From positions 3,968,001 to 4,032,000 of the forward strand of contig NZ_CP099975.1 in the NCBI RefSeq assembly GCF_024137965.1: 64,000 nucleotides of DNA, written 5' to 3'. Of the stretch, positions 48,567 to 58,531 are shown in pieces (the stretch's first letter is position 1; each line of letters starts with the position of its first letter). The stretch is from Halomonas sp. Y3 (GTDB lineage Bacteria > Pseudomonadota > Gammaproteobacteria > Pseudomonadales > Halomonadaceae). The notes beneath the pieces were generated by a model that saw only the letters and a program-made list of their open reading frames with translations, was not told where the DNA came from and did no database searches. The translations under genes were made by a program, and so were the position numbers.

Positions 48567-49487
48567 ATGACTCTAACAGAACTGCGCTATATCGTGACAC
48601 TCGCTCAGGAACGCCACTTCGGGCGCGCCGCAGAACGCTGCTTCGTCTCCCAGCCAACCCTGTCGGTGGCGGTAAAAAAACTCGAGGAGGAGCTGGGTGT
48701 TGCCCTGTTCGAGCGCTCCAAGTCCACCGTCCAGGTCACCCCCCTGGGGGAGAAGATCGTCGAGCAGGCCCAGCGGGTGCTGGAACAGACCAGCGTCATC
48801 AAGGAGCTGGCCAGCGCCGGCAAGGACCAGCTGGCCAGCCCCCTGCGGCTGGGTGCCATCTACACCATCGGCCCCTACCTCTTCCCACACCTGGTGCCCG
48901 AACTGCGCCGCGGTGCCCCCCAGATGCCCCTCTACATCGAGGAGGGGTTCACCGGCAGCCTGCGCCGCAAGCTGCGCAGCGGCGAGCTGGACGCCATCAT
49001 AGTGGCGCTGCCCTTCACCGAAACCGACGTGCTCACCAAGGCGCTCTACGAGGAGGAGTTCGAGGTGCTGCTGCCGGCGGACCACCCCATGGCCGGGCGC
49101 GAGACGATCCACAAGGAGGAGCTGCTCAAGGAGCGGCTGCTGCTGCTGGGCGAGGGTCACTGCTTCCGTGACCAGATCCTCGAGGCCTGCCCGGCCATCA
49201 GCCAGAAGCTGGCCAGCCCCACCAATACGCTGACCGCCGAGGGCGGGTCCCTGGAGACCATCCGCCATATGGTCGCCTCCAAGCTCGGCATCACGGTGCT
49301 GCCGCGCTCGGCCATCGGCACCAGCCACTACGAGAGCGGCCTGCTGACCAGCGTGCCCTTCGCGCCGCCGGCCCCCACCCGCACCGTAGCCATCGCCTGG
49401 CGCGCCAGCTTCCCGCGCCCCAAGGCGATCGATGCGGTCACCGACGCCATCGCCCGCTGCCGCGAGGCGAGACCCGAGCCGGCATGA
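48567..49487 (+). CDS. oxyR: LysR-type hydrogen peroxide sensor OxyR
   Basis: OxyR activates peroxide defence genes. The 306-aa protein has an N-terminal LysR HTH (RYIVTLAQERHFGRAAERCF) and the redox pair Cys199 and Cys208 in GHCFRDQILEAC, at the same positions as in E. coli. It overlaps recG by ATGA (oxyR-recG, as in Pseudomonas). ahpC at 21687 has an OxyR-like site. Confidence 0.96.
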   Translation: MTLTELRYIVTLAQERHFGRAAERCFVSQPTLSVAVKKLEEELGVALFERSKSTVQVTPLGEKIVEQAQRVLEQTSVIKELASAGKDQLASPLRLGAIYTIGPYLFPHLVPELRRGAPQMPLYIEEGFTGSLRRKLRSGELDAIIVALPFTETDVLTKALYEEEFEVLLPADHPMAGRETIHKEELLKERLLLLGEGHCFRDQILEACPAISQKLASPTNTLTAEGGSLETIRHMVASKLGITVLPRSAIGTSHYESGLLTSVPFAPPAPTRTVAIAWRASFPRPKAIDAVTDAIARCREARPEPA

Positions 49488-51565
49488 ACGCACTCGATGC
49501 GCCGGTCACGTCGCTCAAGGGGGTCGGCGAAGCGCTGGCGCTGAAGCTCGCCCGGCTGCGCATCGAGAGCGTGGCCGACCTGCTCTTCCATCTGCCGCTG
49601 CGCTACCAGGACCGCACCCGCATCACCCCCATCGGCACCCTGCGCGCCGGCCACGAGGCGGTGGTGGAAGGAGAGGTGGTGGCCGCCGAGGTGGTTCGCG
49701 GTCGTCGGCGCAGCCTGCTGGTGCGCCTGCGTGACGGCTCGGGGCTGCTCAGCCTGCGCTTCTTCCACTTCTCTCCGGCCCAGCAGCAGCAGTTCCAGCC
49801 GGGCGGCTGGCTGCGCTGCTTCGGCGAGGCCCGGGCCGGCGCCACCGGGCTGGAGCTCTACCACCCGGAGTATCGGCTGCTCAAGGCGGATGCGCCCCCG
49901 GTGGAGGACCATCTGACCCCCATCTACCCGGCCACGGAGGGGCTCCACCAGAGCCGCCTGCGGGCGCTGATCGAGCAGGCCCTGGGGCTGCTCGACGCCC
50001 ATCCCGAGGCGCTGCCCGACTGGATCACAGAGGACCTGCGCGGCCGCTTTCGCCTGCCCGAGCTGCACCACTGCCTGCACCTGCTCCATCAGCCCACCCC
50101 GGACGTGGACCCCGCCCAGCTCGCCAGCGGCCGGCACCCGGCCAGCCGCCGCCTGGCTCTGGAGGAGCTGCTGGCCCACCGCCTCAGCCTCCAGGAGGTC
50201 CGCCTGCGCATCCAGGAGGACGGTGCGCCGGCGCTGCCCAGCGGGCGCAGCCTCCAGGCGCGCTTCCTCACCCAGCTGCCCTTCTCGCTGACCGCCGCCC
50301 AGCGCCGCGTGCTCGACGAGATCGGCGCCGACCTGGCTCGGGAGGTGCCCATGCTGCGCCTGGTCCAGGGCGACGTGGGCTCCGGCAAGACGGTGGTGGC
50401 CGCCATGGCGGCGCTGGCCGCCATCGCCGGCGACTGCCAGGCGGCGATGATGGCCCCCACCGAGATCCTGGCCGAGCAGCACTACCGCGCCTTTCGCTCC
50501 TGGTTCGCGCCGCTGGGCATCGAGGTGGCCTGGCTCTCCGGCAAGCTCAAGGGCAAGACGCGCCTGGATACCAAGGCGGCCATCCTTGATGGTCGCGCCC
50601 GCATGGTGGTAGGCACCCACGCTCTCTTCCAGGGCGACGTGCACTTCCAGCGCCTGGGGCTCGCCATCGTCGACGAGCAGCACCGCTTCGGCGTGCATCA
50701 GCGCCTGGCGCTGCGCGAGAAGGGCGAGGCCGGCGGCCTGACGCCCCATCAGCTGGTGATGACCGCCACCCCCATCCCCCGCACCCTGGCCATGAGCGCC
50801 TATGCCGACCTGGACGTCTCGGTGATCGACGAGCTGCCCCCGGGGCGCACCCCGGTCAAGACGGTGGCGATGCCCGACGAGCGCCGCCCCGAGGTGGTGG
50901 AGCGCATCCGCCACGCCTGCGCCGAGGGGCGCCAGGCCTACTGGGTCTGCACCCTGATCGAGGAGTCGGAGGCGCTGGAGTGCCAGGCCGCCGAGGCGAC
51001 CCGGGACGAGCTCACCGAGGCGCTGCCCGGGCTCGCCGTCGGCCTGGTGCACGGACGCATGAAGGCCGCCGAGAAGGCCGCGGTAATGGACGCCTTCAAG
51101 GCCGGCGAGCTCGACCTGCTGGTGGCCACCACGGTGATCGAGGTGGGGGTCGACGTGCCCAATGCCAGCCTGATGATCATCGAGAACCCGGAGCGGCTCG
51201 GCCTCTCCCAGCTGCATCAGCTGCGCGGCCGGGTCGGCCGGGGCTCCACCGAGAGCTTCTGCGTGCTGCTCTATCACCCGCCGCTGTCGGCCCACTCCAA
51301 GGAGCGCCTGGCGGTGATGCGGGAGACCAACGACGGCTTTCGTATCGCCGAGAAGGACCTGGAGCTGCGCGGCCCCGGGGAGGTGCTGGGGACCCGTCAG
51401 ACGGGCCTGGCCCAGATGAAGATCGCCGACCTGGAGCGGGACGCGGACCTGCTGGAGCGGGTCGCCCCCCTGGCCCAGGCGCTGCTGGCCCTCCATCCGG
51501 AGGCGAGCCGGCCGCTGATCCGCCGCTGGCTGGGCGAGGAGGCGGGCCGCTACGGGCAAGTTTAG
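49484..51565 (+). CDS. recG: ATP-dependent DNA helicase RecG
   Basis: RecG remodels stalled forks and Holliday junctions. The 693-aa protein has an N-terminal wedge/OB domain (VADLLFHLPLRYQDRT), Walker A GDVGSGKT (about 296-303), DEQHRFG, the TATPIPRT motif, and C-terminal VHGRMKAAEK and QLRGRVGRG. Length matches the family. It starts inside the oxyR stop. Confidence 0.97.
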   Translation: MNALDAPVTSLKGVGEALALKLARLRIESVADLLFHLPLRYQDRTRITPIGTLRAGHEAVVEGEVVAAEVVRGRRRSLLVRLRDGSGLLSLRFFHFSPAQQQQFQPGGWLRCFGEARAGATGLELYHPEYRLLKADAPPVEDHLTPIYPATEGLHQSRLRALIEQALGLLDAHPEALPDWITEDLRGRFRLPELHHCLHLLHQPTPDVDPAQLASGRHPASRRLALEELLAHRLSLQEVRLRIQEDGAPALPSGRSLQARFLTQLPFSLTAAQRRVLDEIGADLAREVPMLRLVQGDVGSGKTVVAAMAALAAIAGDCQAAMMAPTEILAEQHYRAFRSWFAPLGIEVAWLSGKLKGKTRLDTKAAILDGRARMVVGTHALFQGDVHFQRLGLAIVDEQHRFGVHQRLALREKGEAGGLTPHQLVMTATPIPRTLAMSAYADLDVSVIDELPPGRTPVKTVAMPDERRPEVVERIRHACAEGRQAYWVCTLIEESEALECQAAEATRDELTEALPGLAVGLVHGRMKAAEKAAVMDAFKAGELDLLVATTVIEVGVDVPNASLMIIENPERLGLSQLHQLRGRVGRGSTESFCVLLYHPPLSAHSKERLAVMRETNDGFRIAEKDLELRGPGEVLGTRQTGLAQMKIADLERDADLLERVAPLAQALLALHPEASRPLIRRWLGEEAGRYGQV

Positions 51566-51604
51566 CGATAAGCCGTAAGCCGTAAGCCAGGAAGGCTTAT
51601 CGCT
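51564..51604. repeat. Palindromic element after recG
   Basis: AGCGATAAGCC and GGCTTATCGCT arms (11 bp) enclose a loop containing two GTAAGCC direct repeats. It abuts the recG stop. It could act as a terminator or be a dispersed palindromic repeat. Confidence 0.6.
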
Positions 51605-51626
51605 TAAAGCTCCGGGCGAAGCCCGG

Positions 51627-51983
51627 TCAGAGGTGCCTGAGCAGCCTCTGCAGCTTCTGGAGATCGGCGGAGTCACCGACCAGGCGCACGCTGCCTGCCA
51701 TCATGCCGTCCAGGAAGGCCTGCTGGGTGGGCTTCTTGAGCACCCTGAGCGCGGTGGCCTCGTCCTCGAAGCGCAGCTCCAGGTCGAGGTCCACCGGCAG
51801 GCCGCGACCGCTCTGGATGCCCCGCGGTGACATCCGGTAGTGGCGAGCCACGGAGAGATCCTCGGTGGCGATGCCCCAGTCGAGGCCGCGCATCTCGGTC
51901 AGCAGCTCACGAAAGCGCGCCTTGCGGCGCAGGGCGCGCTTGAGCAGAAGGGCCAGCAGCCAGAGCATCAGTCGCAGCTTCAT
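51627..51983 (-). CDS. Hypothetical protein, 118 aa, with a basic N-terminal helix
   Basis: The N-terminus (about 1-20) is hydrophobic and then strongly basic (KRALRRKARFR), suggesting membrane association. The rest is alpha/beta (LRFEDEATALRVLKKPTQQAFLDGMMAGSVRLVGD), which looks like an SCP2-type lipid-transfer fold. I do not assign a function. It lies between recG (convergent) and hupB. Confidence 0.7.
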   Translation of the reverse strand: MKLRLMLWLLALLLKRALRRKARFRELLTEMRGLDWGIATEDLSVARHYRMSPRGIQSGRGLPVDLDLELRFEDEATALRVLKKPTQQAFLDGMMAGSVRLVGDSADLQKLQRLLRHL

Positions 51984-52021
51984 GTCGTTGTCGCCACCGC
52001 ATCCAGGGAGGAGAAAGCATC

Positions 52022-52043
52022 GCGGCCTGCCGGAGCAGGCCGC
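52022..52043 (-). terminator. Terminator after hupB
   Basis: GCGGCCTGC and GCAGGCCGC arms (loop CGGA) are followed on the minus strand by GATGCTTTCTCC. Confidence 0.6.
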
Positions 52044-52062
52044 AGCTGTGGTAGCCGTGGGC

Positions 52063-52338
52063 CTACTTGGCCACGGCGTCCTTGAGCCCCTTGCCGGGCT
52101 TGAAGGCCACCGTCTTGCTGGCCGGGATGGTCAGCGGCTGGCCGGTCTGGGGGTTCTTGCCGGTACGCGCCGCACGCTCGCGCACGGTGAAGGTGCCGAA
52201 ACCGATCAGCGACACGTCCTGGCCCTGGGCGACGCTTCCGGTGATCTCGTCGAGGATGACGTTGAGCACCTGGCTCGCCTTGTCCTTGGAAAGATCGGCA
52301 CGCTCGGCAATCGCCGCGGCGAGTTCTGGCTTACGCAT
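52063..52338 (-). CDS. hupB: DNA-binding protein HU
   Basis: HU compacts the nucleoid as a dimer. The 91-aa protein starts MRKPELAAAIAERADLSK and has GFGTFTVRERAARTGKNPQTG (in parts) and the DNA-binding arm with PASKTVAFKPGKGLK. It is closer to HU-beta than to IHF. Confidence 0.95.
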   Translation of the reverse strand: MRKPELAAAIAERADLSKDKASQVLNVILDEITGSVAQGQDVSLIGFGTFTVRERAARTGKNPQTGQPLTIPASKTVAFKPGKGLKDAVAK

Positions 52339-52401
52339 ACTGCCCTCCTGGTGTTGGCATTCTCCCCGGGCGCCTGTCGCCGGGGGCTTGTTGTCGAAGA
52401 T

Positions 52402-53562
52402 CTAGCCTAGCAATGGCGGCGCAGCCCGCGCCAGCTCAACTTTCCGACGGACACAGGCCCCTGTCAACGCAAATCCGATCAAACGTCCGTCCTCCGCCTC
52501 GGCCAGGGCGGTGAAATCCCCCGCCTCCCCCTCGATACGCCAGCGTGCCGGCGGGCGGGTCGGGGGCAGCGCCACCACCGGCAGCAGCGGCGTCTTCACC
52601 ACCACCGGCCAGGCGCCATAGCTGACCGGCGTGGGCGTGCCGCCCAGGGTCCGGGCCAGGGCCTTGGCACTGGCCTGCAGCGGCTGCACGTACATGGCGT
52701 TCACGCCATCGACGCAGGCCACATCGCCCAGGGCGTAGACCCCCGGCGCCGAGGCGGCCAGCCAGCGGTCGACGTGGATCCCGGCGGCGCTGACCGCCAG
52801 GCCCGCCGCCTCGGCCAGGGCGGTGCGCGGCGCCAGGCCGGTGGCCACCAGCACCAGGTCGGCATCGAGCCGGCTGCCGTCGTCCAGGGCCAGGCCCACC
52901 GCGTTCCCGGCCGCCTCCAGGGCGGTCACCCCGACCTCCAGCGCCAGCGCCATGCCGGCCTCCTCGAAGGCCACCCCCAGGGCGCGCCCCAGGGGTTCCG
53001 GCAGCAGCCGCGGCAGCGGCGCGGCCTCGGGGGCCACCAGGCTTACTTCGTGGCCGCCGGCCAGCAGGTCGTTGGCAAACTCGCAGCCCACCAGGCCGGC
53101 GCCGACGATGGCGATGCGGCCGGGCCGCCCCAGGGCCGCCAGGGCCGCGTGGAAGTCGCGATAGTCGTCCAGGTCGTTGATGGTGAAGACCCGTCCGGCC
53201 ACGGCCTCGGGTACCGGAAAGGGAATCGCCGGTGCGGCGCCGGTGGCCAGCACCAGCTCGCTCCAGGGCAGCGTCTCCCGACCCACCGTCAGGGTCCGCG
53301 ACGCGGTATCGATGGCGTCGACCCGGGTATGGGTGCGCGTCACGGCATGGAGCTGCTCGGCCACCTGGAGGGCGCTGCGCGCCGCCAGCCGCTCCGGGGG
53401 CAGGCGCTTGGCGAAGCCGGTGGAGAGCAGCGGCTTCGAGTAGTCATCGCCGCTGTCGGCGGTGATCAGGGTGATGGGGCGCTCGGCATCCTGGGCGCGC
53501 AGGGCGCGCAGCAGGCCGATGCCCGCCATGCCGGAGCCGATGATGGTCAGGGGAGCGCTCAT
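52402..53562 (-). CDS. Rubredoxin-NAD(+) reductase (AlkT/RubB type)
   Basis: This flavoprotein passes NADH electrons to rubredoxin for hydroxylases or peroxide defence. The 386-aa protein has an N-terminal FAD dinucleotide fold (IIGSGMAGIGLLRAL), an NADH fold (IAIVGAGLVGCEFANDL), and the FAD-contacting GDVACVDG. No rubredoxin gene is in this window. It lies divergent from ubiC, near ubiA, as in Pseudomonas. Confidence 0.88.
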   Translation of the reverse strand: MSAPLTIIGSGMAGIGLLRALRAQDAERPITLITADSGDDYSKPLLSTGFAKRLPPERLAARSALQVAEQLHAVTRTHTRVDAIDTASRTLTVGRETLPWSELVLATGAAPAIPFPVPEAVAGRVFTINDLDDYRDFHAALAALGRPGRIAIVGAGLVGCEFANDLLAGGHEVSLVAPEAAPLPRLLPEPLGRALGVAFEEAGMALALEVGVTALEAAGNAVGLALDDGSRLDADLVLVATGLAPRTALAEAAGLAVSAAGIHVDRWLAASAPGVYALGDVACVDGVNAMYVQPLQASAKALARTLGGTPTPVSYGAWPVVVKTPLLPVVALPPTRPPARWRIEGEAGDFTALAEAEDGRLIGFALTGACVRRKVELARAAPPLLG

Positions 53563-53636
53563 GGATCTCCTCGGATCAGGAAGGGAGTGCCCCGCATGTT
53601 ACACTAGCCGCCCCTGAATCGACGCGGAGCCCGACG

Positions 53637-54185
53637 GTGTCCGACCTGCCGACTTCCGAGACCCGCGCCCCGACGCGCTGGCTGCCCCTGGCCGAGGCCC
53701 GCCTCGCCATGAGCCCCGCCTGGCAGCGCTGGGTCGGCTCCCGGGACTCCCTCACCCTGCGTCTCACCGAGGCCGGCGCGCCGCGCCCCTTCCGCGTGCG
53801 GCTGCTCGACCAGCGTCTGGACGCGCCGCGCCCGGATGAGGCCCGCGCCCTGGGCATCGCCCCCGGCCAGCGCGCCTGGCTGCGCGAGGTGGCGCTCTGC
53901 CTGGGCGAGCGCCCCTGGGTGGTGGCCCGTTCGGTGGCGCCGCTTACGGGCCTGCCCGAGCAGGAGCTGGCCCACCTCGGCGAGCGCTCCCTGGGCTCCT
54001 GGCTCTTCCGCCAACCGGACCTGGAACGCGGCGAGATCGAGGCGACCACCGCCCCCGCCGGCTTCCACGAGGCCAGCGGCCCCTGGGGACGCCGCTCGGT
54101 GTTCCGCCGCGGCGACTTCCGGGTGCTGGTGCAGGAGTGGTTCCTGGACGCCATGGCGGATGACCTCGGCCTCCCTTCGCGCTAG
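53637..54185 (+). CDS. ubiC: Chorismate pyruvate-lyase
   Basis: UbiC makes 4-hydroxybenzoate, the first step of ubiquinone synthesis. The 182-aa protein has the chorismate lyase pattern [19 protein letters not shown], an [20 protein letters not shown]-terminal segment (in parts) with the catalytic Glu in VQEWFL. GTG start follows GGAG at 7 nt. Next gene is ubiA. Confidence 0.93.
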   Translation: MSDLPTSETRAPTRWLPLAEARLAMSPAWQRWVGSRDSLTLRLTEAGAPRPFRVRLLDQRLDAPRPDEARALGIAPGQRAWLREVALCLGERPWVVARSVAPLTGLPEQELAHLGERSLGSWLFRQPDLERGEIEATTAPAGFHEASGPWGRRSVFRRGDFRVLVQEWFLDAMADDLGLPSR

Positions 54186-54229
54186 GCTCTGGGCCTCGTG
54201 CCGATAATGAAAACCTTCACGAGGTAGAG

Positions 54230-55123
54230 ATGGACCGTTCCCTGATGCGCCCCAAGGGCCTGGCCCGGGTGCCCGACTTCCTGCAGCTGATGCGCCTCGA
54301 CCGCCCCATCGGCACCTGGCTGCTGATGTGGCCGACGCTCTGGGCGCTGTGGATCGCCGCCGAAGGCATTCCGGGCCGCGATGTGCTGCTGATCTTCGTT
54401 GCCGGCGTCTACGTGATGCGCGCCGCCGGCTGCGTGGTCAACGACTACGCCGACCGCCACTTCGACGGCCACGTCAAGCGCACCCTTAACCGCCCCCTGG
54501 CCACCGGCCGGATCAGCGAGGGCGAGGCCCAGGGGCTCTTCGCGATCCTGGTCATGGTCGCCTTCGTGCTGGTGCTGTTCACCAACCTCTTTACCATCCT
54601 GCTCTCCATCGGCGGCGTCGTGCTGGCCTTCATCTACCCCTTTATGAAGCGCTACACCCACCTGCCCCAGCTCTTCCTGGGCGCCGCCTTCTCCTGGGCC
54701 ATCCCCATGGCCTTCGGCGCGGTGCTCGGCCGGGTGCCCTTCGAGGCCTGGCTGCTGTTTGCCGCTAACGTCGCCTGGACCGTGGCCTACGACACCCAGT
54801 ACGCCATGGTCGACCGGGACGACGACCTCAAGATCGGCATCAAGTCCACCGCGGTGCTGTTCGGCCGCGCCGACCGGCTGATGATCGGCCTGCTCCAGGG
54901 GCTGACCCTGCTGCTGCTGGTCTGGGCCGGTCTCCGCCTGGGGCTGGGCGGCTTCTTCTGGCTGGGCCTGGCCGCCATGGCCGCCACCTTCGTCTGGCAG
55001 CAGTGGCTGATCCGCACCCGCGAGCGGGATCCCTGCTTCCGCGCCTTCCTCAACAACCACTGGTCGGGGCTGCTGGTCTTCGCCGGCATCGCCCTGACCC
55101 TGTGGCCGGAGCTTGGCGCCTGA
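54230..55123 (+). CDS. ubiA: 4-hydroxybenzoate polyprenyltransferase
   Basis: UbiA prenylates 4-hydroxybenzoate in the inner membrane. The 297-aa protein has several hydrophobic helices and the two Asp-rich motifs: [15 protein letters not shown] (about 85-99) and [19 protein letters not shown] (about 186-204). It is 44 bp after ubiC. Confidence 0.96.
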   Translation: MDRSLMRPKGLARVPDFLQLMRLDRPIGTWLLMWPTLWALWIAAEGIPGRDVLLIFVAGVYVMRAAGCVVNDYADRHFDGHVKRTLNRPLATGRISEGEAQGLFAILVMVAFVLVLFTNLFTILLSIGGVVLAFIYPFMKRYTHLPQLFLGAAFSWAIPMAFGAVLGRVPFEAWLLFAANVAWTVAYDTQYAMVDRDDDLKIGIKSTAVLFGRADRLMIGLLQGLTLLLLVWAGLRLGLGGFFWLGLAAMAATFVWQQWLIRTRERDPCFRAFLNNHWSGLLVFAGIALTLWPELGA

Positions 55124-55149
55124 GGGCCGTCCGCCGCGTCCGAGCGCGA

Positions 55150-55200
55150 CTGTCACGCCAGTGTCATACTGGCATGGTGAGATCGTCACCGATTCGTCAC
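55150..55200 (+). promoter_or_regulatory. Pho-box heptamer array upstream of phoB
   Basis: CTGTCAC-N4-GTGTCAT (55150-55167) is a good Pho box. A second pair, TCGTCAC-N4-TCGTCAC, lies at 55183-55200. The heptamer starts 55150, 55161, 55183 and 55194 are all multiples of 11 bp apart, so all four face the same side of the helix, as PhoB sites do. This suggests autoregulation. Confidence 0.7.
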
Positions 55201-55217
55201 TGTGCCGAGGCTACCGG

Positions 55218-55907
<690 letters not shown>

Positions 55908-55908
55908 C

Positions 55909-57213
55909 GTGGGCCTCTGGAAGCGGGAAGCGTGGCGACTGCTGCTGCTGGCCGGCAGCGGCCTGGCGGTAGGATGGCTGCTGTCCCATGCCTGGGCCGG
56001 CCTGGCCCTGGGACTCGGCGCCTGTCTCGCCTTCCACCTGCACCAGCTGCGTCGCCTCCACCGCTGGCTGACCCTGACGCCCCAGGCCGAGCCCCCCGCC
56101 ACCACCGGCATCTGGGGCGACCTCCTCGACCGTCTCTACCGCTACCAGAAGGGCCAGCGCCATACCCAGGAGCGCCTTCTCGGCATCATCAAGCGGGTCC
56201 AGGAGTCTTCGGAGGCGATGCGCGACAGCGTGGTGATGCTCGACGGCCATGGCGACATGGAGTGGTGGAACAGCGCCGCCGAACGCATGCTGGGCCTGCG
56301 CGCCGCCCACGACCGCGGTCACCACATCACCAACCTGGTGCGGGATCCCCGCTTCATCGACTACTTCCACGCCCGGGATTACCGGGAGCCGCTGACGCTC
56401 CCCTCGCCCATCGACGAGCAGATGGTGCTGCAGTTCCAGATCACCCTCTACGGCGACGACGAGCGCCTGCTGATGGCCCGGGACATCACCCGCCTGCACC
56501 GCCTGGAGGAGATGCGCCGGGACTTCGTGGCCAACGTCTCCCACGAGCTGCGCACCCCCCTCACCGTGCTGGCCGGCTACCTGGAGACCTACGCCACCTA
56601 CGCCGACCAGCTGCCGCCGCGCTTCGCCCGGGGAGTCGGTCGGATGCAGGAGCAGACCGTGCGCATGCAGAGCCTGGTCAGCGACCTGCTGCTGCTGTCC
56701 AAGCTGGAGATCGAGCGCGGCGGCGCAGACCATGCCCCCCTGGCGATGAGCGCGCTGCTGGCCAGCGTACAGCGGGACGCCGAGGCGCTCAGCGGCGGGC
56801 GACACACTCTGGAGGTGGAGCAGAGCGAGGCCCGGGCACTGGTCGGCAGCGAGCAGGAGATCCGTAGCGCCCTCTCCAACCTGGCCTTCAACGCGGTGCG
56901 CTATACCCCCGAAGGGAGCCACATCGTGCTGCGCTGGCGGCCCCAGGGCGACGGTGCCTGCCTGGAGGTGGAGGATAACGGCGAGGGCATCGACCCGGTG
57001 CACCTGCCGCGGCTGACCGAGCGCTTCTACCGGGTCGACAAGGGGCGCAGCGCCGCCACCGGCGGCACCGGGCTTGGCCTGGCCATCGTCAAGCATGTGC
57101 TGCTGCGCCACGATGCCCGCCTGGAGATCGACTCCCGGCCCGGCCAGGGAGCCCGCTTCCGCTGCCTCTTCCCGGCCTCCCGCCTGCTGGAGCCCCAGCT
57201 CGTCGAGCAGTGA
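55909..57213 (+). CDS. phoR: Phosphate sensor histidine kinase PhoR
   Basis: PhoR phosphorylates PhoB when the Pst system reports low phosphate. The 434-aa protein has an N-terminal pair of membrane helices (about 9-48), a PAS domain (about 95-200), HisKA with VSHELRTPLT and an HATPase_c domain (LVGSEQEIRSALSNLAFNAVRY, DNGEGID, GGTGLGLAIVKHV). GTG start. It immediately follows phoB. Confidence 0.95.
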   Translation: MGLWKREAWRLLLLAGSGLAVGWLLSHAWAGLALGLGACLAFHLHQLRRLHRWLTLTPQAEPPATTGIWGDLLDRLYRYQKGQRHTQERLLGIIKRVQESSEAMRDSVVMLDGHGDMEWWNSAAERMLGLRAAHDRGHHITNLVRDPRFIDYFHARDYREPLTLPSPIDEQMVLQFQITLYGDDERLLMARDITRLHRLEEMRRDFVANVSHELRTPLTVLAGYLETYATYADQLPPRFARGVGRMQEQTVRMQSLVSDLLLLSKLEIERGGADHAPLAMSALLASVQRDAEALSGGRHTLEVEQSEARALVGSEQEIRSALSNLAFNAVRYTPEGSHIVLRWRPQGDGACLEVEDNGEGIDPVHLPRLTERFYRVDKGRSAATGGTGLGLAIVKHVLLRHDARLEIDSRPGQGARFRCLFPASRLLEPQLVEQ

Positions 57214-57237
57214 GCCCGCCTCCGCGCGCAGGCCGAT

Positions 57238-57726
57238 TCACCTGAGGTCATGGTGGTGGCCGTCGGCGGCCCGGCTGCCCCGTTCGGCGCTCTGCACCCA
57301 GACCTCCACCTCGACCTCGCCGCGCTCGGCGAACTCCAGCGTCATGGGAAAGCGCTCCCCCAGCCCCAGGGGGGCCACCAGCCCCTCGAGCATCAGATGG
57401 TAGCCGCCCTCCGGCCGCATGAGCTGGGTGATGCCCGCCGGCACCTCGATGCGCTCGAGGCGACGCCTCTCCGGCTCGCCCTCTTCGCGCCGCGTCTCGT
57501 AGAGCCCCACCGACTCGCTGGCCGGCGTCCTGGCACCGATCAGCACGGCGGGAGTCTCCCCCTCCACCCGGATATCCACATAGGCGGCGGCATGGGGCAC
57601 CCCGGGCGGTGCCGGGGTGGCGAAAGGATGCACCAGGACGAGATCCTCAAGGACATATTCGTGGGCCTGGGCCAGGCCCGGAAGGGCGAGGCCGGCGGCC
57701 AGCAGCAGGGTAACGGACAGGCGCAT
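57238..57726 (-). CDS. PCu(A)C-type copper chaperone-like protein with an incomplete ligand set
   Basis: PCu(A)C proteins bind Cu(I) in the periplasm and deliver it to cytochrome oxidase. The 162-aa protein has a signal peptide (about 1-22) and the PCuAC fold. The family motif is H-x10-M-x21-H-x-M. Here the second half is kept (GGYHLML) but the first His position is Tyr (VGLYETR) and the Met-rich segment is Arg-rich (ERRRLERI). The C-terminus has a His cluster (DGHHHDL). It may bind copper differently or have lost the role. The gene is convergent with phoR. Confidence 0.78.
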   Translation of the reverse strand: MRLSVTLLLAAGLALPGLAQAHEYVLEDLVLVHPFATPAPPGVPHAAAYVDIRVEGETPAVLIGARTPASESVGLYETRREEGEPERRRLERIEVPAGITQLMRPEGGYHLMLEGLVAPLGLGERFPMTLEFAERGEVEVEVWVQSAERGSRAADGHHHDLR

Positions 57727-57786
57727 GGCGGTTGGCTCCTTGTCGGGGTGTCTTCCGAGCATAGCAGCCGTCCCGCGGGGCCCCGT

Positions 57787-58518
57787 TCAACGCGCCACGG
57801 GGCTCTCCAGATCGCGATAGTGCTCGGCCCACATCAGCACCGCGCCGGACACCGCGCCGGGCAGCAGGAAGAGGTTGGCCAGGGGAATCCAGGTTACCAG
57901 GGTCACGCAGCCGCCGTAGCTGAGGCTCGGCCACCAGCGTGCCGCCAGCCGCCGTCGCATCTCGGCGAAGCTCACCTTGTTGTTGTCCATGGGGTAGTCC
58001 AGGTAGGCGATCGCCATCACCCAGGCCGAGAAGAGCGCCCAGAGCAGCGGGGCGGCGAGGTTCACGCCGGGAATCCAGCTGATCAGGAAGAGCAGCAGGG
58101 CCCTGGGCAGGATATAGGCCAGCTTGACCAGCTCGCGCCCCAGGGCGTCCACGGCGGTCCGGGCCAGGCCGCGATCATCCAGCGGCGGTCGCCCGGTGGC
58201 CACCCGCTCCACCTTGGCCGCCAGGAAGCCGTAGAAGGGAGCGGCGATCAGGTGGGTCACCAGGGTAAAGGTGAAGAAGACGATCACCACCAGGCTGACC
58301 AGGAAGAGCGGCCAGATCAGCCACTCCAGCCAGCCAAGCCATCCCGGCACCATGGCCATCCAGCCCTCCAGCCAGCCGCCGAAGTTGGCCAGCACATAGC
58401 GCAGCATGGCGGCGTAGACCAGCAGGTTGATGACGATGGGCACGAAGACATAGCGGCGCAGGCCGCGGGAGTAGGCCAGGCGGGTGCCCCGAGCCAGGGC
58501 GGTCACGGCATCGAGCAT
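57787..58518 (-). CDS. cysZ: Sulfate transporter CysZ
   Basis: CysZ imports sulfate for cysteine synthesis. The 243-aa protein has the usual four hydrophobic regions and the conserved LDYPMDNNKVSFAEMR near the end. Start MLDAVTALARGTRLAY is typical. It lies 13 bp after phoU, which is unusual company but probably only co-location. Confidence 0.92.
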   Translation of the reverse strand: MLDAVTALARGTRLAYSRGLRRYVFVPIVINLLVYAAMLRYVLANFGGWLEGWMAMVPGWLGWLEWLIWPLFLVSLVVIVFFTFTLVTHLIAAPFYGFLAAKVERVATGRPPLDDRGLARTAVDALGRELVKLAYILPRALLLFLISWIPGVNLAAPLLWALFSAWVMAIAYLDYPMDNNKVSFAEMRRRLAARWWPSLSYGGCVTLVTWIPLANLFLLPGAVSGAVLMWAEHYRDLESPVAR

Positions 58519-58531
58519 GGGGCTATCGCGC

